From: Bradyrhizobium betae
Lineage (GTDB): Bacteria; Pseudomonadota; Alphaproteobacteria; Rhizobiales; Xanthobacteraceae
Assembly: GCF_004123905.1 (NCBI RefSeq)
Contig: NZ_MZXW01000017.1
Coordinates: 161,878-225,877, forward strand
DNA: 64,000 nucleotides
Direction: 5' to 3'
A program made the translations under genes and the position numbers. Each line of letters opens with the position of its first letter. The first letter of the stretch is position 1. The notes below the pieces were generated by a model. The model did not search any database and was not told the DNA's origin. It saw only the letters and a list, made by a program, of their open reading frames with translations. Positions 1 to 8,578 of the stretch are shown one piece after another.

Positions 1-1937
1 AAATCGAGAACGCGCTGGCCGACCACCCCGGTGTGCGCGCCGGCATCGTCGAGCCGCGCCGCGAAGCCAGCGGTGATGTCAGGCTGATCGCCCATATCGT
101 CGCAAGACCAGGCAGCCAGAGCAGCGCCAGCGAGCTCCGCGAATTCCTGAAGAGCCGGCTGCCGGGCCACGCCATCCCGTCCGCGTTCCTGTTCCTGGAG
201 CAGGTGCCGCTCAATGCCCATGGCAAGATCGACAGGTCGGCACTGCTCGCGCCCGCCCAGCAGGAGACCGCCGGACCGGATGCTGCCGTGCCGGCACGGC
301 GCTTCACCGAAAAAGTGCTCTCGGACATCTGGGTCGACCTGCTGAAGGTCGAGAGCATCAGTGTCACCGACAATTTCTTCGATCTCGGCGGCCATTCGCT
401 GCTGGCGGGCCAGGCGATGGCGCGCGTTGCCCGTGCGCTCGGCGTGTCGCTGCCGATCAAGACCATCTTCGAGGCGCCGACGATCGAGGAGCTTGCCCGT
501 CGGGTCGACGAAGCCGTGGCGGCGAAGCCGCACCAGCCTGCCGCAAGCCTGCCAAATCCGGCTCAAGCAAGGTTGGCCGAAAACGGCCCGCCGACGCTCT
601 CGATCGCGCAGGATCAGATGATTCGCATCGAGCAGAACCTGCCCGGGCTCCCGCTGTTCAACCTGCCCTTCGCCTTCCGTCTCGAGGGCCCGCTCGATCC
701 GGCAGCCCTCGCCCAGTCCTTCGGCGACATCGTGCGCCGCCACGAATCGTTGCGCACCGGATTCGGCTGGAGCAGCGGGGAGCCGGTCTGCCGCATCGCC
801 ACACCCAGCGAGCTCGGCCCCGTCCTTGCCGTCGAAACCATCGGCGACGGGCGTCGCCACAACAACAAGCGGCGCCAGGCCCTCGAATCCAGGAAGATCG
901 ATCTGCTGATCGAGCAGGAGACCTACACCCCGTTCGACATCGCACGAGCGCCGCTGTTGCGGGCGCGGCTGTTGCGCCTCCATGCCGACGACCACGTGCT
1001 GCTGCTGACGCTGCACCACGCCGTTGCCGACGGCTGGTCGATCGGCGTGCTGTTCGAAGAATTGTCGAGCCGCTATGCGGCGTTGGCCGGACGCCCCTGG
1101 GCGCCGCTGCCAAAACCGCCGCCGGCCTTTTCGGACGTCGCACGCTGGCAGCGCTGGTGGTGCGGCGCCGACGCCGCCCGCCGCCAGGCCGCCGACTGGA
1201 CGGAGAATTTGCGCGGCGCGGCCCCGATCTTCGAAGGCGAAGCAAGCCCCGGCGCGTCCACCGGGCATCATCCGGTCACCCTGGAGCCCGACCTGATCGC
1301 GCGGCTCGCGGCATTCGCCGGCCAGCACAACAGCACGCTGTTCATGTGTCTCCTCACCGGCCTGAAGGCCCTGCTGCTGGCGCGGACCGGCCGCAGCGAC
1401 ATCTCGGTCGCCACCGCCATGGCCAATCGCGCCCAGCCGGACACCGACCGAATCGTCGGCCCGTTCGAGAACACGGTGATCCTCCGCACGACAATCACGC
1501 CGGATCTGTCGTTCGCGCAGGCCTTGGCGCGGGTCCGCCAGAGCGTGCTGGATGCGCATGCCCGGCAGGAGTTGCCGTTCAACATGCTGGCTGACCAGCT
1601 GGAGCAGGCAGGGATAGACACGGCTACGCTGCTCCAGGTCTACTTCACTCTGCAAAATCCGCTGCGCCAGCCGCTCGATCTGCCGGACATTGCGGTGCAA
1701 TCGATCGGAAACGTTGCGCGTGAGGGGCAGCCGGTGCTGCCGATCGACCAGACCTGGCTGTCGCTGATGCTCAAGGAACGCCCGACCGGAATCACCGGTT
1801 CATGCAATTACAAGCGCGAATTGCTCGATGGCGGCATGGTCGGCGCGTGGATGGAGGATCTCGTGGCGCTGCTGGGAACCGCCGTCACCCAACCCAACAC
1901 GCAGCTCGGCCGATTGCTCGCGCGCAGGGCGGCATGA
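1..1937 (+). CDS. Nonribosomal peptide synthetase, C-terminal part (A tail - carrier - condensation), 5' truncated
   Basis: The open frame enters from the left edge. It begins with the C-terminal subdomain of an adenylation domain (ENALADHPGVRAGIVEP, then the NAHGKIDR lysine motif). A carrier domain follows with DLGGHSLL, whose Ser takes the phosphopantetheine arm. The last 440 or so residues form a full condensation domain with an intact HHAVADG catalytic motif. The protein stops right after this domain, with no thioesterase, reductase or further carrier. It makes a peptide bond or a release product on a carrier-bound chain in the cytoplasm. The phosphopantetheinyl transferase that would activate it lies 530 bases downstream. 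The product cannot be predicted because the A-domain core lies outside the window. Confidence 0.93.
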   Translation, partial: IENALADHPGVRAGIVEPRREASGDVRLIAHIVARPGSQSSASELREFLKSRLPGHAIPSAFLFLEQVPLNAHGKIDRSALLAPAQQETAGPDAAVPARRFTEKVLSDIWVDLLKVESISVTDNFFDLGGHSLLAGQAMARVARALGVSLPIKTIFEAPTIEELARRVDEAVAAKPHQPAASLPNPAQARLAENGPPTLSIAQDQMIRIEQNLPGLPLFNLPFAFRLEGPLDPAALAQSFGDIVRRHESLRTGFGWSSGEPVCRIATPSELGPVLAVETIGDGRRHNNKRRQALESRKIDLLIEQETYTPFDIARAPLLRARLLRLHADDHVLLLTLHHAVADGWSIGVLFEELSSRYAALAGRPWAPLPKPPPAFSDVARWQRWWCGADAARRQAADWTENLRGAAPIFEGEASPGASTGHHPVTLEPDLIARLAAFAGQHNSTLFMCLLTGLKALLLARTGRSDISVATAMANRAQPDTDRIVGPFENTVILRTTITPDLSFAQALARVRQSVLDAHARQELPFNMLADQLEQAGIDTATLLQVYFTLQNPLRQPLDLPDIAVQSIGNVAREGQPVLPIDQTWLSLMLKERPTGITGSCNYKRELLDGGMVGAWMEDLVALLGTAVTQPNTQLGRLLARRAA

Positions 1938-2079
1938 CCGGCTGTCCAGGACGAGCGAATACGAGTTCACTCGTCAAAGCTGTGAATGACCAAGTTGCAT
2001 CTTGATTATTTGGCGCCAGCGCGCAAGATTATTCCCGCGTTTTGATTTGGACGATTATTTCAACCGGGGGAGTGTCATT

Positions 2080-2247
2080 ATGGGTTTCATCAAATTTACC
2101 AAGGGTACCTCGCTGAGCGACAAGGACCGGAAGGCCCTGCAAAAGTTGCTGGCCGCGGAGAAGAAGAAGCTGCAGTCCGCGCTGAAGGACGTCGATGCCA
2201 GCCTTTCGATGCTGGGCGGCTCGAAGAAGGCCAAGAAGAAAAAGTAA
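2080..2247 (+). CDS. Small Lys-rich hypothetical protein (55 aa)
   Basis: The ATG at 2080 is preceded by a strong GGGGGAG ribosome-binding site at about 2066-2072. Longer in-frame starts upstream lack one. The protein begins MGFIKFTKGTSLSDKDRK, has a Lys/Leu-rich, probably helical centre, and ends in a very basic tail (GGSKKAKKKK). It has no signal peptide, Cys or recognisable domain. It lies 142 bases after the NRPS gene and 219 bases before the phosphopantetheinyl transferase, on the same strand, so it could be part of the NRPS locus. I do not recognise its function. A nucleic-acid- or membrane-binding role would be only a guess from charge. Confidence 0.7.
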   Translation: MGFIKFTKGTSLSDKDRKALQKLLAAEKKKLQSALKDVDASLSMLGGSKKAKKKK

Positions 2248-2387
2248 GACTAGTCGGCGGAGACGCCGCACGAATCTTCGGATAACGGCCACACGCCTGC
2301 CGAGCTGGGGGGCTCGCACAAGCTTGCGTCCGTAAACCGTCTAGCAATTGACAAGAATCCGCCCGGGTGGACCGTTAGAAGCGGTCC

Positions 2388-2417
2388 GCTCAGTTGATTC
2401 TTGCTCAGTTGATTCTT
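2388..2417. repeat. Perfect tandem duplication of 15 bp
   Basis: GCTCAGTTGATTCTT occurs twice back to back at 2388-2402 and 2403-2417, about 50 bases before the phosphopantetheinyl transferase start. It could be a slippage product or a double regulator site. The rest of 2248-2466 shows no gene that I can support. Confidence 0.8.
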
Positions 2418-2466
2418 CCGTCAGGGCCGGGGATTAGGCCTCTGCCTGACGCCAAAGGCCTAATTG

Positions 2467-3198
2467 ATGGCAGACGACAGGATTGAACTGTTTGTCGGAC
2501 TGATCGAGACCATTGACGCGCCCGGCGCAGCCGACGCGTGTCGATGCTTGCTCTCGGCGGAGGAACGGGTCCGCGCCGACCGTTTCATGTTCGAGCGGCA
2601 CCGGCGGCAATACATTTTCGCACACGCGATGTTGCGCCTGGCGCTGTCGAAGGTCGCGCCTGACGTCGATCCCACCGACTGGTCCTTTGCGGCGGGCCGC
2701 TATGGGCGGCCGTTTGTCGCCTCGCCCAAGACCTCGACCTCACTGCATTTCAGCCTGTCGCACGCCGATGGCTGCGTTGCTTGCGTGGTGTCCGGGCACG
2801 AAGCCGTTGGCGTAGACGTCGAGACCGTGTCGCGGCGGGTGGCGCCGCTGTCGACCGCGCTTCGGTTCTTTGCGCCGGAGGAGGTCGAAACCTTGCGCGG
2901 ACTGCCGGAGCCCGCAGCAATCGAGCGCTTCTTCGATTACTGGACGCTCAAGGAGGCCTATCTGAAGGCCAGGGGCTTTGGGCTCAATCTGCCGCTCGAC
3001 GCCTTCGCGATGCAGGTGTCGCGCGAGGCCATCGAGATCAGCTTCAAGCCCGATATCGCCGACGATCCCCAGGGCTGGCGATTCCAGCTGTGCTCGCCGT
3101 CACCCTCGCATCGCCTTGCAATCGCCGACGGCTCCCGGGCGGAGGGCGGCCTTCCCATTACCCGCAATGCCTGGCCGCTCCAGGAAGCGGCTGAATGA
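2467..3198 (+). CDS. 4'-phosphopantetheinyl transferase, Sfp/Gsp type (243 aa)
   Basis: Transfers the phosphopantetheine arm of CoA to the conserved Ser of carrier domains, activating synthetases such as the one ending at 1937. Family signatures seen: HFSLSHADG in the first half, the metal-binding GVDVE near residue 115, and WTLKEAYLKARGFGL with the FxxYWxxKEAxxK pattern around residues 160-175. The length is normal for Sfp-type enzymes. The ATG at 2467 is preferred over the TTG directly before it. The stop overlaps the start of the next gene (ATGA at 3195-3198), so the two are probably translationally coupled. Confidence 0.93.
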   Translation: MADDRIELFVGLIETIDAPGAADACRCLLSAEERVRADRFMFERHRRQYIFAHAMLRLALSKVAPDVDPTDWSFAAGRYGRPFVASPKTSTSLHFSLSHADGCVACVVSGHEAVGVDVETVSRRVAPLSTALRFFAPEEVETLRGLPEPAAIERFFDYWTLKEAYLKARGFGLNLPLDAFAMQVSREAIEISFKPDIADDPQGWRFQLCSPSPSHRLAIADGSRAEGGLPITRNAWPLQEAAE

Positions 3199-4175
3199 CG
3201 ATCTCGCGGCTGCGCGTCTTTCCCGCGATCTCGCGCAACCGCGATCCCCAAAAATATGTCGGCGAGCTGATGCGGGTGGCGCAGTTCGCCGAACGCAACG
3301 GCTTCGAAGGCATTTTGCTGTTCGAAGGCAATGACGTGTTCGTCGAGCCCTGGGCGATGGCCCAGCACATCATGGCAGGGACGGCGCGATCCTCGCCGCT
3401 GATCGCGGTCAATCCGGTCTACATGCACCCGTTCACGGCGGCGAAATTCGTCTCGTCCTTTGCGCAGCTCAACGGCCGCAAGGTCTATCTCAACATGATC
3501 ACGGGGACCGCGGTCAGTGATTTGCAGGGACTGGGCGACGAACAGTCGCATGGCGAGCGCTATGTCCGGCTCGGCGAATTCGTCGCACTGATGCGCCAAT
3601 TGCTCTCGAGCCCGCGGCCGGTGAATTTCGAGGGCCGGTTCTATCGTGCAAGCAATTTGCAACTTCGCCCGCGCCTGCCGGTGGAGCTGATGCCGGAATT
3701 TTTAATCGCCGGCCAATCGGAAGCGGCGCAGCGTGTGGCGAAGGAGACCGGCTGCATCAAGATGCAGATGCTGCCGCCAGATCTCGATCGTGGGCTCGAC
3801 GCACCCGGAATGAATTTTGGAATTTTTGCGCGCGAGAGCGGCGATGAGGCGCGGCGGGCGGCCAAGGTGCGCTTCCGCGATAATCCTGATGATCGCGAGC
3901 TTCTCGCGCTCACGGTGGAGAACAGCGACTCCACATGGAAGCGGCGGCTGTACGACGGGCAAAGCGGCGAGCTCGCGGACAACGGCTATTGGCTATTGCC
4001 GTTCCTCACCTTCCAGGCCGACTGCCCCTATCTCGTCGGCAGCTACGAGGAGATCGGCGCAAAGCTGAAGGAGTTTGCGGCGAAGGGCCTGACCACGGTC
4101 ATGCTCGACATGGTCGCGGATGAAGCCGAGATGGAGCACGTCTGCAAGGCACTCGCGGCGAGCGGGATGTTTTAG
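3195..4175 (+). CDS. LLM-class flavin-dependent monooxygenase (326 aa)
   Basis: A luciferase-like (bacterial luciferase/SsuD superfamily) TIM-barrel protein that would use reduced FMN and oxygen. The barrel start (LMRVAQFAERNGFEGILLFEG), the middle segment with HGERYVRLGEF and FEGRFYRASN, and the late AGQSEAAQRVAKETG segment follow the SsuD-like pattern. It overlaps the phosphopantetheinyl transferase by four bases, so it probably belongs to the NRPS operon as a tailoring oxygenase. Its stop codon also overlaps the stop of the convergent SsuB/TauB-like ATPase, so a sulfonate role cannot be excluded. Substrate is not readable from sequence. Confidence 0.85.
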   Translation: MTISRLRVFPAISRNRDPQKYVGELMRVAQFAERNGFEGILLFEGNDVFVEPWAMAQHIMAGTARSSPLIAVNPVYMHPFTAAKFVSSFAQLNGRKVYLNMITGTAVSDLQGLGDEQSHGERYVRLGEFVALMRQLLSSPRPVNFEGRFYRASNLQLRPRLPVELMPEFLIAGQSEAAQRVAKETGCIKMQMLPPDLDRGLDAPGMNFGIFARESGDEARRAAKVRFRDNPDDRELLALTVENSDSTWKRRLYDGQSGELADNGYWLLPFLTFQADCPYLVGSYEEIGAKLKEFAAKGLTTVMLDMVADEAEMEHVCKALAASGMF

Positions 4176-5011
4176 GGCGGCGCGCCGAGTGGGCTCAGCC
4201 GCGCCAGCGGTTCAGCACCCTCCGGCCGCCGCAACAGCTGCATGACATGCCGCTTCAGGCGCACGAATTCGGGTTCGGTCACGAGTTCCTGGCTGCGTGG
4301 CCTTGCAAAGGGCAGCACGATATCCTCGATGACCCGGCCGGGCCTGGCGCTCATCACGACGATGCGATCGGCGAGGAACAGCGCCTCGTCGATATCGTGG
4401 GTGACGAAGACCGTGGTGATCGGGATCTTGCTCCAGATATCGAGCAGGACCTCCTGCATCATGCCGCGCGTCTGGGCATCGAGCGCGCTGAAGGGCTCGT
4501 CCATCAGCAGCACCCGCGGCTGGTTGATCAGGACCCGCGCGATTTCGACGCGCTGCTGCATGCCGCCCGATAGCTGCGCAGGGTAAAACGTCTCGAAGCC
4601 GGAAAGGCCGACCAGCTTCAGGATGGCGTCGGCGGCGCGGTCGCGTTCCTTCTTCGCGAGGCCACGCATCTTCGGGCCGAAGGCCACGTTGTCGCGAACC
4701 CGCTTCCAGGGAAACAGCGTGTGCTGCTGAAACACCATGCCGCGATCGGGGCTCGGCCCCTGAACCGTCTGCCCGTCCACCGTCAGTCGACCGGCCGTGA
4801 TCGGCAGATGCCCCGCCAGCGCGCCGAGCAAGGTGGACTTGCCGCAGCCGGAGGGGCCGAGGATGCAGACGAGCTCTCCCGGCGCGATCGCGACATCGAG
4901 ACCGCTCACCGCCTCGAATGCGTCGTTGCCCGCGCCAAGCGAAATCGAGACGTCGGCGATGTCGATGCGACCGACGCTCCCGGTGCTGATATCCGCGACC
5001 CGGATGTTCAT
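4172..5011 (-). CDS. ABC transporter ATP-binding protein, SsuB/TauB/NrtD type (279 aa)
   Basis: ATPase of an importer for sulfonate-, taurine- or nitrate-like solutes, on the cytoplasmic face of the inner membrane. Seen: Walker A GPSGCGKST, Q-loop GMVFQQHTLFPW, signature LSGGMQQRVEIARVL, Walker B VLLMDEPFSALD and the switch His in TTVFVTHDIDEA. The start MNIRVADIST at 5011 is chosen because it overlaps the permease stop (ATGA). The open frame runs further upstream, but only inside the permease gene. Distal gene of a three-gene minus-strand operon. Confidence 0.92.
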   Translation of the reverse strand: MNIRVADISTGSVGRIDIADVSISLGAGNDAFEAVSGLDVAIAPGELVCILGPSGCGKSTLLGALAGHLPITAGRLTVDGQTVQGPSPDRGMVFQQHTLFPWKRVRDNVAFGPKMRGLAKKERDRAADAILKLVGLSGFETFYPAQLSGGMQQRVEIARVLINQPRVLLMDEPFSALDAQTRGMMQEVLLDIWSKIPITTVFVTHDIDEALFLADRIVVMSARPGRVIEDIVLPFARPRSQELVTEPEFVRLKRHVMQLLRRPEGAEPLARLSPLGAPP

Positions 5012-5808
5012 CGTGCGACCTTCGGGCTGCGCCAAGGCATCAGAAGCCGGCCGGCCGTGGTCAACAGCCAGCTCGAGCCCATGCCAAGCAGGCCGATGAT
5101 CAGCATGCCGACGATGATGTCGGCGTAGTTCTGGAGCGTGTAGGCTTCCCAGGTGTAGTAGCCGATGCCGAACTGCCCCGAGATCATCTCTGCGGTGACG
5201 AGGCAGAACCACGAGGTGCCCATGCCGATCGCAAGGCCGGTGACGATGCTGGGCGCGGCATCCGGCAGCACGACCTCCGCCAGGATCGCCAGCTCACCTG
5301 CGCCGAGGCTGCGCGCGGAGGCGACCAGCCGGCGGTCGACATTGGCAACGCCGTGGACCGTGTTCAGCACGATCGGAAACAAGGCGCCGATGAAGGTGAT
5401 GTAGATCATCGAGAGCTCGGACGACGGGAACATCAGGATCGACAGCGGTATCCATGCCACCGCCGGAATCGGCCGCAGCAATTCGAGCGGCGGCAGCAAG
5501 AGGTCGCTCGCCGCACGCGACCGGCCGATCGCAAAGCCGAGGATCACCCCGATCACCACCGCCGCCCCGTAGCCCGCGAACACCCGCCAGAGGCTACTGG
5601 TGATATGCGCCGCCAGTTTCGGCGAACGCAACAAAGTGAGCGCGGATTGAACGACCTCGACCGGCGGCGGCACGTTGCGGAAGGTGACGATCCCGAGATT
5701 GGCATGCGTCGTCGAAGCGACCTGCCACAGGGCGATGCAGGCCAGGATCGAAAGGCCACGGACCAGCCATCGGACGCCGGCGGGCCGCGTCTGGATAGCG
5801 GTGGCCAT
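5008..5808 (-). CDS. ABC transporter permease, SsuC/TauC type (266 aa)
   Basis: Inner-membrane permease with about six hydrophobic segments. It carries the cytoplasmic EAA-type loop typical of the BPD family (ASARSLGAGELAILAEVVLPDAAPSIVTG), which docks on the ATPase. The start MATAIQTRPAG (5808) is preferred to an upstream in-frame start that would run into the binding-protein gene. The stop of the binding protein lies at 5813-5815, leaving a gap of four bases, so these genes form one transcription unit. Confidence 0.9.
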   Translation of the reverse strand: MATAIQTRPAGVRWLVRGLSILACIALWQVASTTHANLGIVTFRNVPPPVEVVQSALTLLRSPKLAAHITSSLWRVFAGYGAAVVIGVILGFAIGRSRAASDLLLPPLELLRPIPAVAWIPLSILMFPSSELSMIYITFIGALFPIVLNTVHGVANVDRRLVASARSLGAGELAILAEVVLPDAAPSIVTGLAIGMGTSWFCLVTAEMISGQFGIGYYTWEAYTLQNYADIIVGMLIIGLLGMGSSWLLTTAGRLLMPWRSPKVAR

Positions 5809-5812
5809 GGCC

Positions 5813-7235
5813 TCACCGGCTCGCGACGAGGGACTCGCGCGCGGCCGCGAAGTCGAGGACCTCGCCGCCGTTTTGCTTCGACCAGCCATCGGCCGCCTGC
5901 TTGAGCAGGAACGCGCTCAGCTCACCTTTGGACGACCGCACGAACCAAGCCTGGTTTGCGAACAGCTTGATGCCGCTCTCGCGATCCTGGGCATAGACCA
6001 CGCGGATGGCCTTGCCGTCCTTCTCAAGGCCGGCAAGCGCCTTCAGCGCATTCTCGGGCGAGGCATAGTGGCGGACATGGGCCTCGTCCTTGACCCAGAT
6101 CTGCGCGACGCGGGTGACATCACTGATCTCGGCGCCGGTTGCCGCGTCCCTGGCTTTGAGCGGAAGCTGCGCATAGTTCTTCAGCTCCGCATCATAGTCG
6201 CGGCCCACCTGCGCGGTCGCGATGCGGATGAACTTGTCGGTGACGAACTGGTTGATGTCGAGATCGCTGTCGGCGCGCTTGAGCAGTTTTAGTGTCTTGA
6301 TCGAGGTCGCGACCGCCTGGCGGTATTCGGGCTTCCAGGTGACGTCGCGGGTTTGGAGTCCGAGCGGGCCGTGAAAGAGATAGTCGACCTCGGCCTCGAT
6401 GCCGGTGACCTTTGCGATCAACTCGCTGTACTTCTCCGGCTCCTCCGCGATCAGGCGATCCGCCTCGATCGCGGCGCGCAGATAGGCGACGACGATCTCC
6501 GGATATTTTTCGGCGTACTCCGCATCGACCAGCCCGCCGTGGAATGTCGGTGCGTTGGCCTGCGCGCCATCAAAAATCTTGCGCGCGAAGCCGCGCCACG
6601 GAAACAGCTCGGCGAACGGAACGAAGTCGGCATGCGCTTCGATCTTGCTGGCCTGCAGGGCCGGCCCCGCAACCTCCGGCGCCTGGGTGATGATGTTTGA
6701 CGTCGGTCTCGGGATTCCAGCCCCTGGCTTCGATGGCACGGAGCAGCATGCCGTGCGAGGTCGAGGCGAAGGGAACTGAGATGGTCTTGCCCTTGAGCTC
6801 GTCGAGCGACTGCACCGGTGAACTCGACGGCACGACGATGCCGTTGCCGCTGCCCTTGGTGCTGCCGGACAGCACGCTGATGAAAAGGCTGCGGCGCCCC
6901 GCCTTCTGGAACGCGACGCCGTTGAGCGACCCGGGGAAATCCGCCATCGCGCCGAAATCGAGCTTGCCCGCGACCATCTCGTTGGTCAGCGGCGCGCCGC
7001 TCGTAAAATTCTTCCACTGGATGTCGTAGGTGACGTCCTTGTACTTGCCGTCATGCGGCAGGAATTTCTCGAGCAGCTTGAGCTCGCGAATCAGCAGTCC
7101 GCCGGTCGCGCAATTGATCGTCGCATCCTGCGTGCCGACCGCCACGCGGATCGTCTCCGCCTGCGACGGCCCGAACATGGCGACGGTCATTGCCACAACG
7201 GCCGCACTGATTCTCAAAGAGCTGAAATCGATCAT
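5813..7235 (-). pseudogene. ABC transporter substrate-binding protein (SsuA/NMT1-like) split by a one-base frameshift
   Basis: Two overlapping frames together give one normal periplasmic binding protein. The first part starts at 7235 (MIDFSSLRIS) with a signal peptide ending about PSQA-ET and runs to GWNPETDV. The second continues with NIITQAPEVAGPALQ to the stop at 5813. The frame change falls at the T triplet 6696-6698 (AAA on the coding strand). Removing one A would join the halves exactly. The C-terminal 120 or so residues extend beyond a minimal SsuA fold. Either this is a real inactivating mutation, leaving a transporter with no binding protein, or it is a sequencing error in a homopolymer. 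The gene heads the 7235-4172 operon. Confidence 0.85.
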
Positions 7236-7536
7236 CGAACTGTCCTCGGAGGCCGGCGCATGCCGGCAGCGATGCGAGCCGGCACTATCGAAGGCGCGGC
7301 GCAATGCATGAAGCAATTACTTGCATCGTCATTGGAGACGCTCGCGTCGCGAATCCGGAACGCAACAGCGCAAAGGATTTTCTCGAAACCGTGCGATCAA
7401 CAGCGCAATCATTCCGCCGCCGGTCGCCGCACATATCAAGCTTTGCTAAGTGATTTGGAACGATCGCAAAGAGATGGACATCGCGCCATCGCCGCTCTTA
7501 CCTACCCGCAAGACCTCGAAGAGTTGACGGATTGCG
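7236..7536. promoter_or_regulatory. Divergent promoter region between ABC operon and Crp/Fnr gene
   Basis: 301 bases without a convincing gene. It must hold the promoters for the leftward transporter operon and for the rightward regulator. I could not find a canonical TTGAT-N4-ATCAA Fnr box or a TGTGA-N6-TCACA Crp box in it. Confidence 0.5.
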
Positions 7537-8376
7537 ATGACCATACTCAAGGAAGCTGCCGCGACCGAGCCTGCCGCTTTCGCTGACCGGCCTCTTGCCG
7601 GCGCTCCGTTCGACTGGCCCGCCCGCGAGACAACGCGGCGAGCCCGCAGCGCACGCGTGAAGACCGCAAGCTCGGCGCTGTTCATGAGCGAGACCATCGA
7701 TGGATTGAACGCGGGGGCGCATTTCCTCGATCGCCTGTCGGCGCCGGAGCAGGCGCGCGTGCACGCGGCCGGCCGCACCATCACGGTGCCGCAGGGCGAG
7801 ATGGTGTTCAGCCAGGGCGACGGCCACGACGGCATCTTCATCATCCGCCGCGGGCAAGTGCGGGTCTACTACACGGCGCCGTCGGGGCGCGAGATCACGC
7901 TTGCCTACTGGACGCCGGGACATTTCATCGGCGGTCCGGAGATTTCCGGCGGCGGCATTCACATGTGGTCCGGCATCGCCATCGAAGCCTGCGAGATTTC
8001 AGCTCTCTCCGGCCCCGCGCTCGAAAAACTCCTGACCGGCATGCCCGGCTTCGCGCTGGCGCTGATCGACGGCCTGATCGCCAAGGGCAAATGCTACTCC
8101 TCGATGGCGCAGATCCTCGGCACGCGCTCAGTGATCGAACGGCTGGCGCAGTTCCTGCTCACGCTGTCGGAGCTGCATGGCGTTGCCGATGGCGACACCG
8201 TCATCATCAATCGCAAGATCACCCATGACCAGATCGCGGCTATGGTCGGCTCGACCCGGCAATGGGTCACGATGATGCTGAAGCGCTTCCAGAACCGCCG
8301 CATCATCGCCATCAACGGCAGCACCATCCGGATCAGGCGGGTGGATCTGCTGGAGCAGATCTTGTTTAGGGAGTGA
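7537..8376 (+). CDS. Crp/Fnr-family transcriptional regulator
   Basis: Cyclic-nucleotide-binding-like beta-roll (EMVFSQGDGHDGIFIIRRGQ and GREITLAYWTPGHFIGG) followed by a long dimer helix. The C-terminal winged helix (ITHDQIAAMVGSTRQWVTMMLKRFQ) has the usual spacing of the recognition helix. Cys residues for an Fnr-type Fe-S cluster are absent from the N-terminus. The ATG at 7537 gives 279 aa, longer than usual. An internal ATG at 7684 (MSETIDGLNAG) would give the more typical 230 aa, so the true start is open. It is divergent from the SsuABC-type operon and probably controls it (inference from position). Confidence 0.9.
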   Translation: MTILKEAAATEPAAFADRPLAGAPFDWPARETTRRARSARVKTASSALFMSETIDGLNAGAHFLDRLSAPEQARVHAAGRTITVPQGEMVFSQGDGHDGIFIIRRGQVRVYYTAPSGREITLAYWTPGHFIGGPEISGGGIHMWSGIAIEACEISALSGPALEKLLTGMPGFALALIDGLIAKGKCYSSMAQILGTRSVIERLAQFLLTLSELHGVADGDTVIINRKITHDQIAAMVGSTRQWVTMMLKRFQNRRIIAINGSTIRIRRVDLLEQILFRE

Positions 8377-8397
8377 GGCGCGTCGCGCGGAGACGAG

Positions 8398-8576
8398 CGC
8401 GGTCCTTCTCCCTCTCCCCGTTCTTACGGGGCCGCGACGAGCCTCGCTCGCGCTGAGAGGGTTGGGGTGAGGGGCCTCTCTCCGCGAGTGAGATGTTCGT
8501 GAGACCTGTACCCCCTCACCCGGATCGCAAGAGCGATCCGACCTCTCCCCGCAAGCGGGGAGAGGTTAGGAACCAG
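8398..8576. repeat. Intergenic palindromic repeat element (family 1)
   Basis: Nested inverted repeats: CTCTCCCCG with its complement, and TGAGGGG...CCCCTCA arms near 8468 and 8513, ending with CTCTCCCCGCAAGCGGGGAG. A related element with the same arm logic is found at 60985-61135. These would form long hairpins in RNA and resemble the BIME/RPE-like elements common in Rhizobiales. Confidence 0.75.
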
Positions 8577-8578
8577 CC

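Noticed and set aside
2080..2247. Lys-rich small protein as a RiPP precursor
   Set aside because: No RiPP-modifying enzyme is nearby, the sequence has no Cys, Ser/Thr-rich or aromatic core, and the locus is an NRPS.
6570..7316. Intact short binding protein in the upstream frame
   Set aside because: The frame after GWNPETDV turns into a Gly/Arg-rich shadow. The real continuation is in the other frame, so it is one frameshifted gene.
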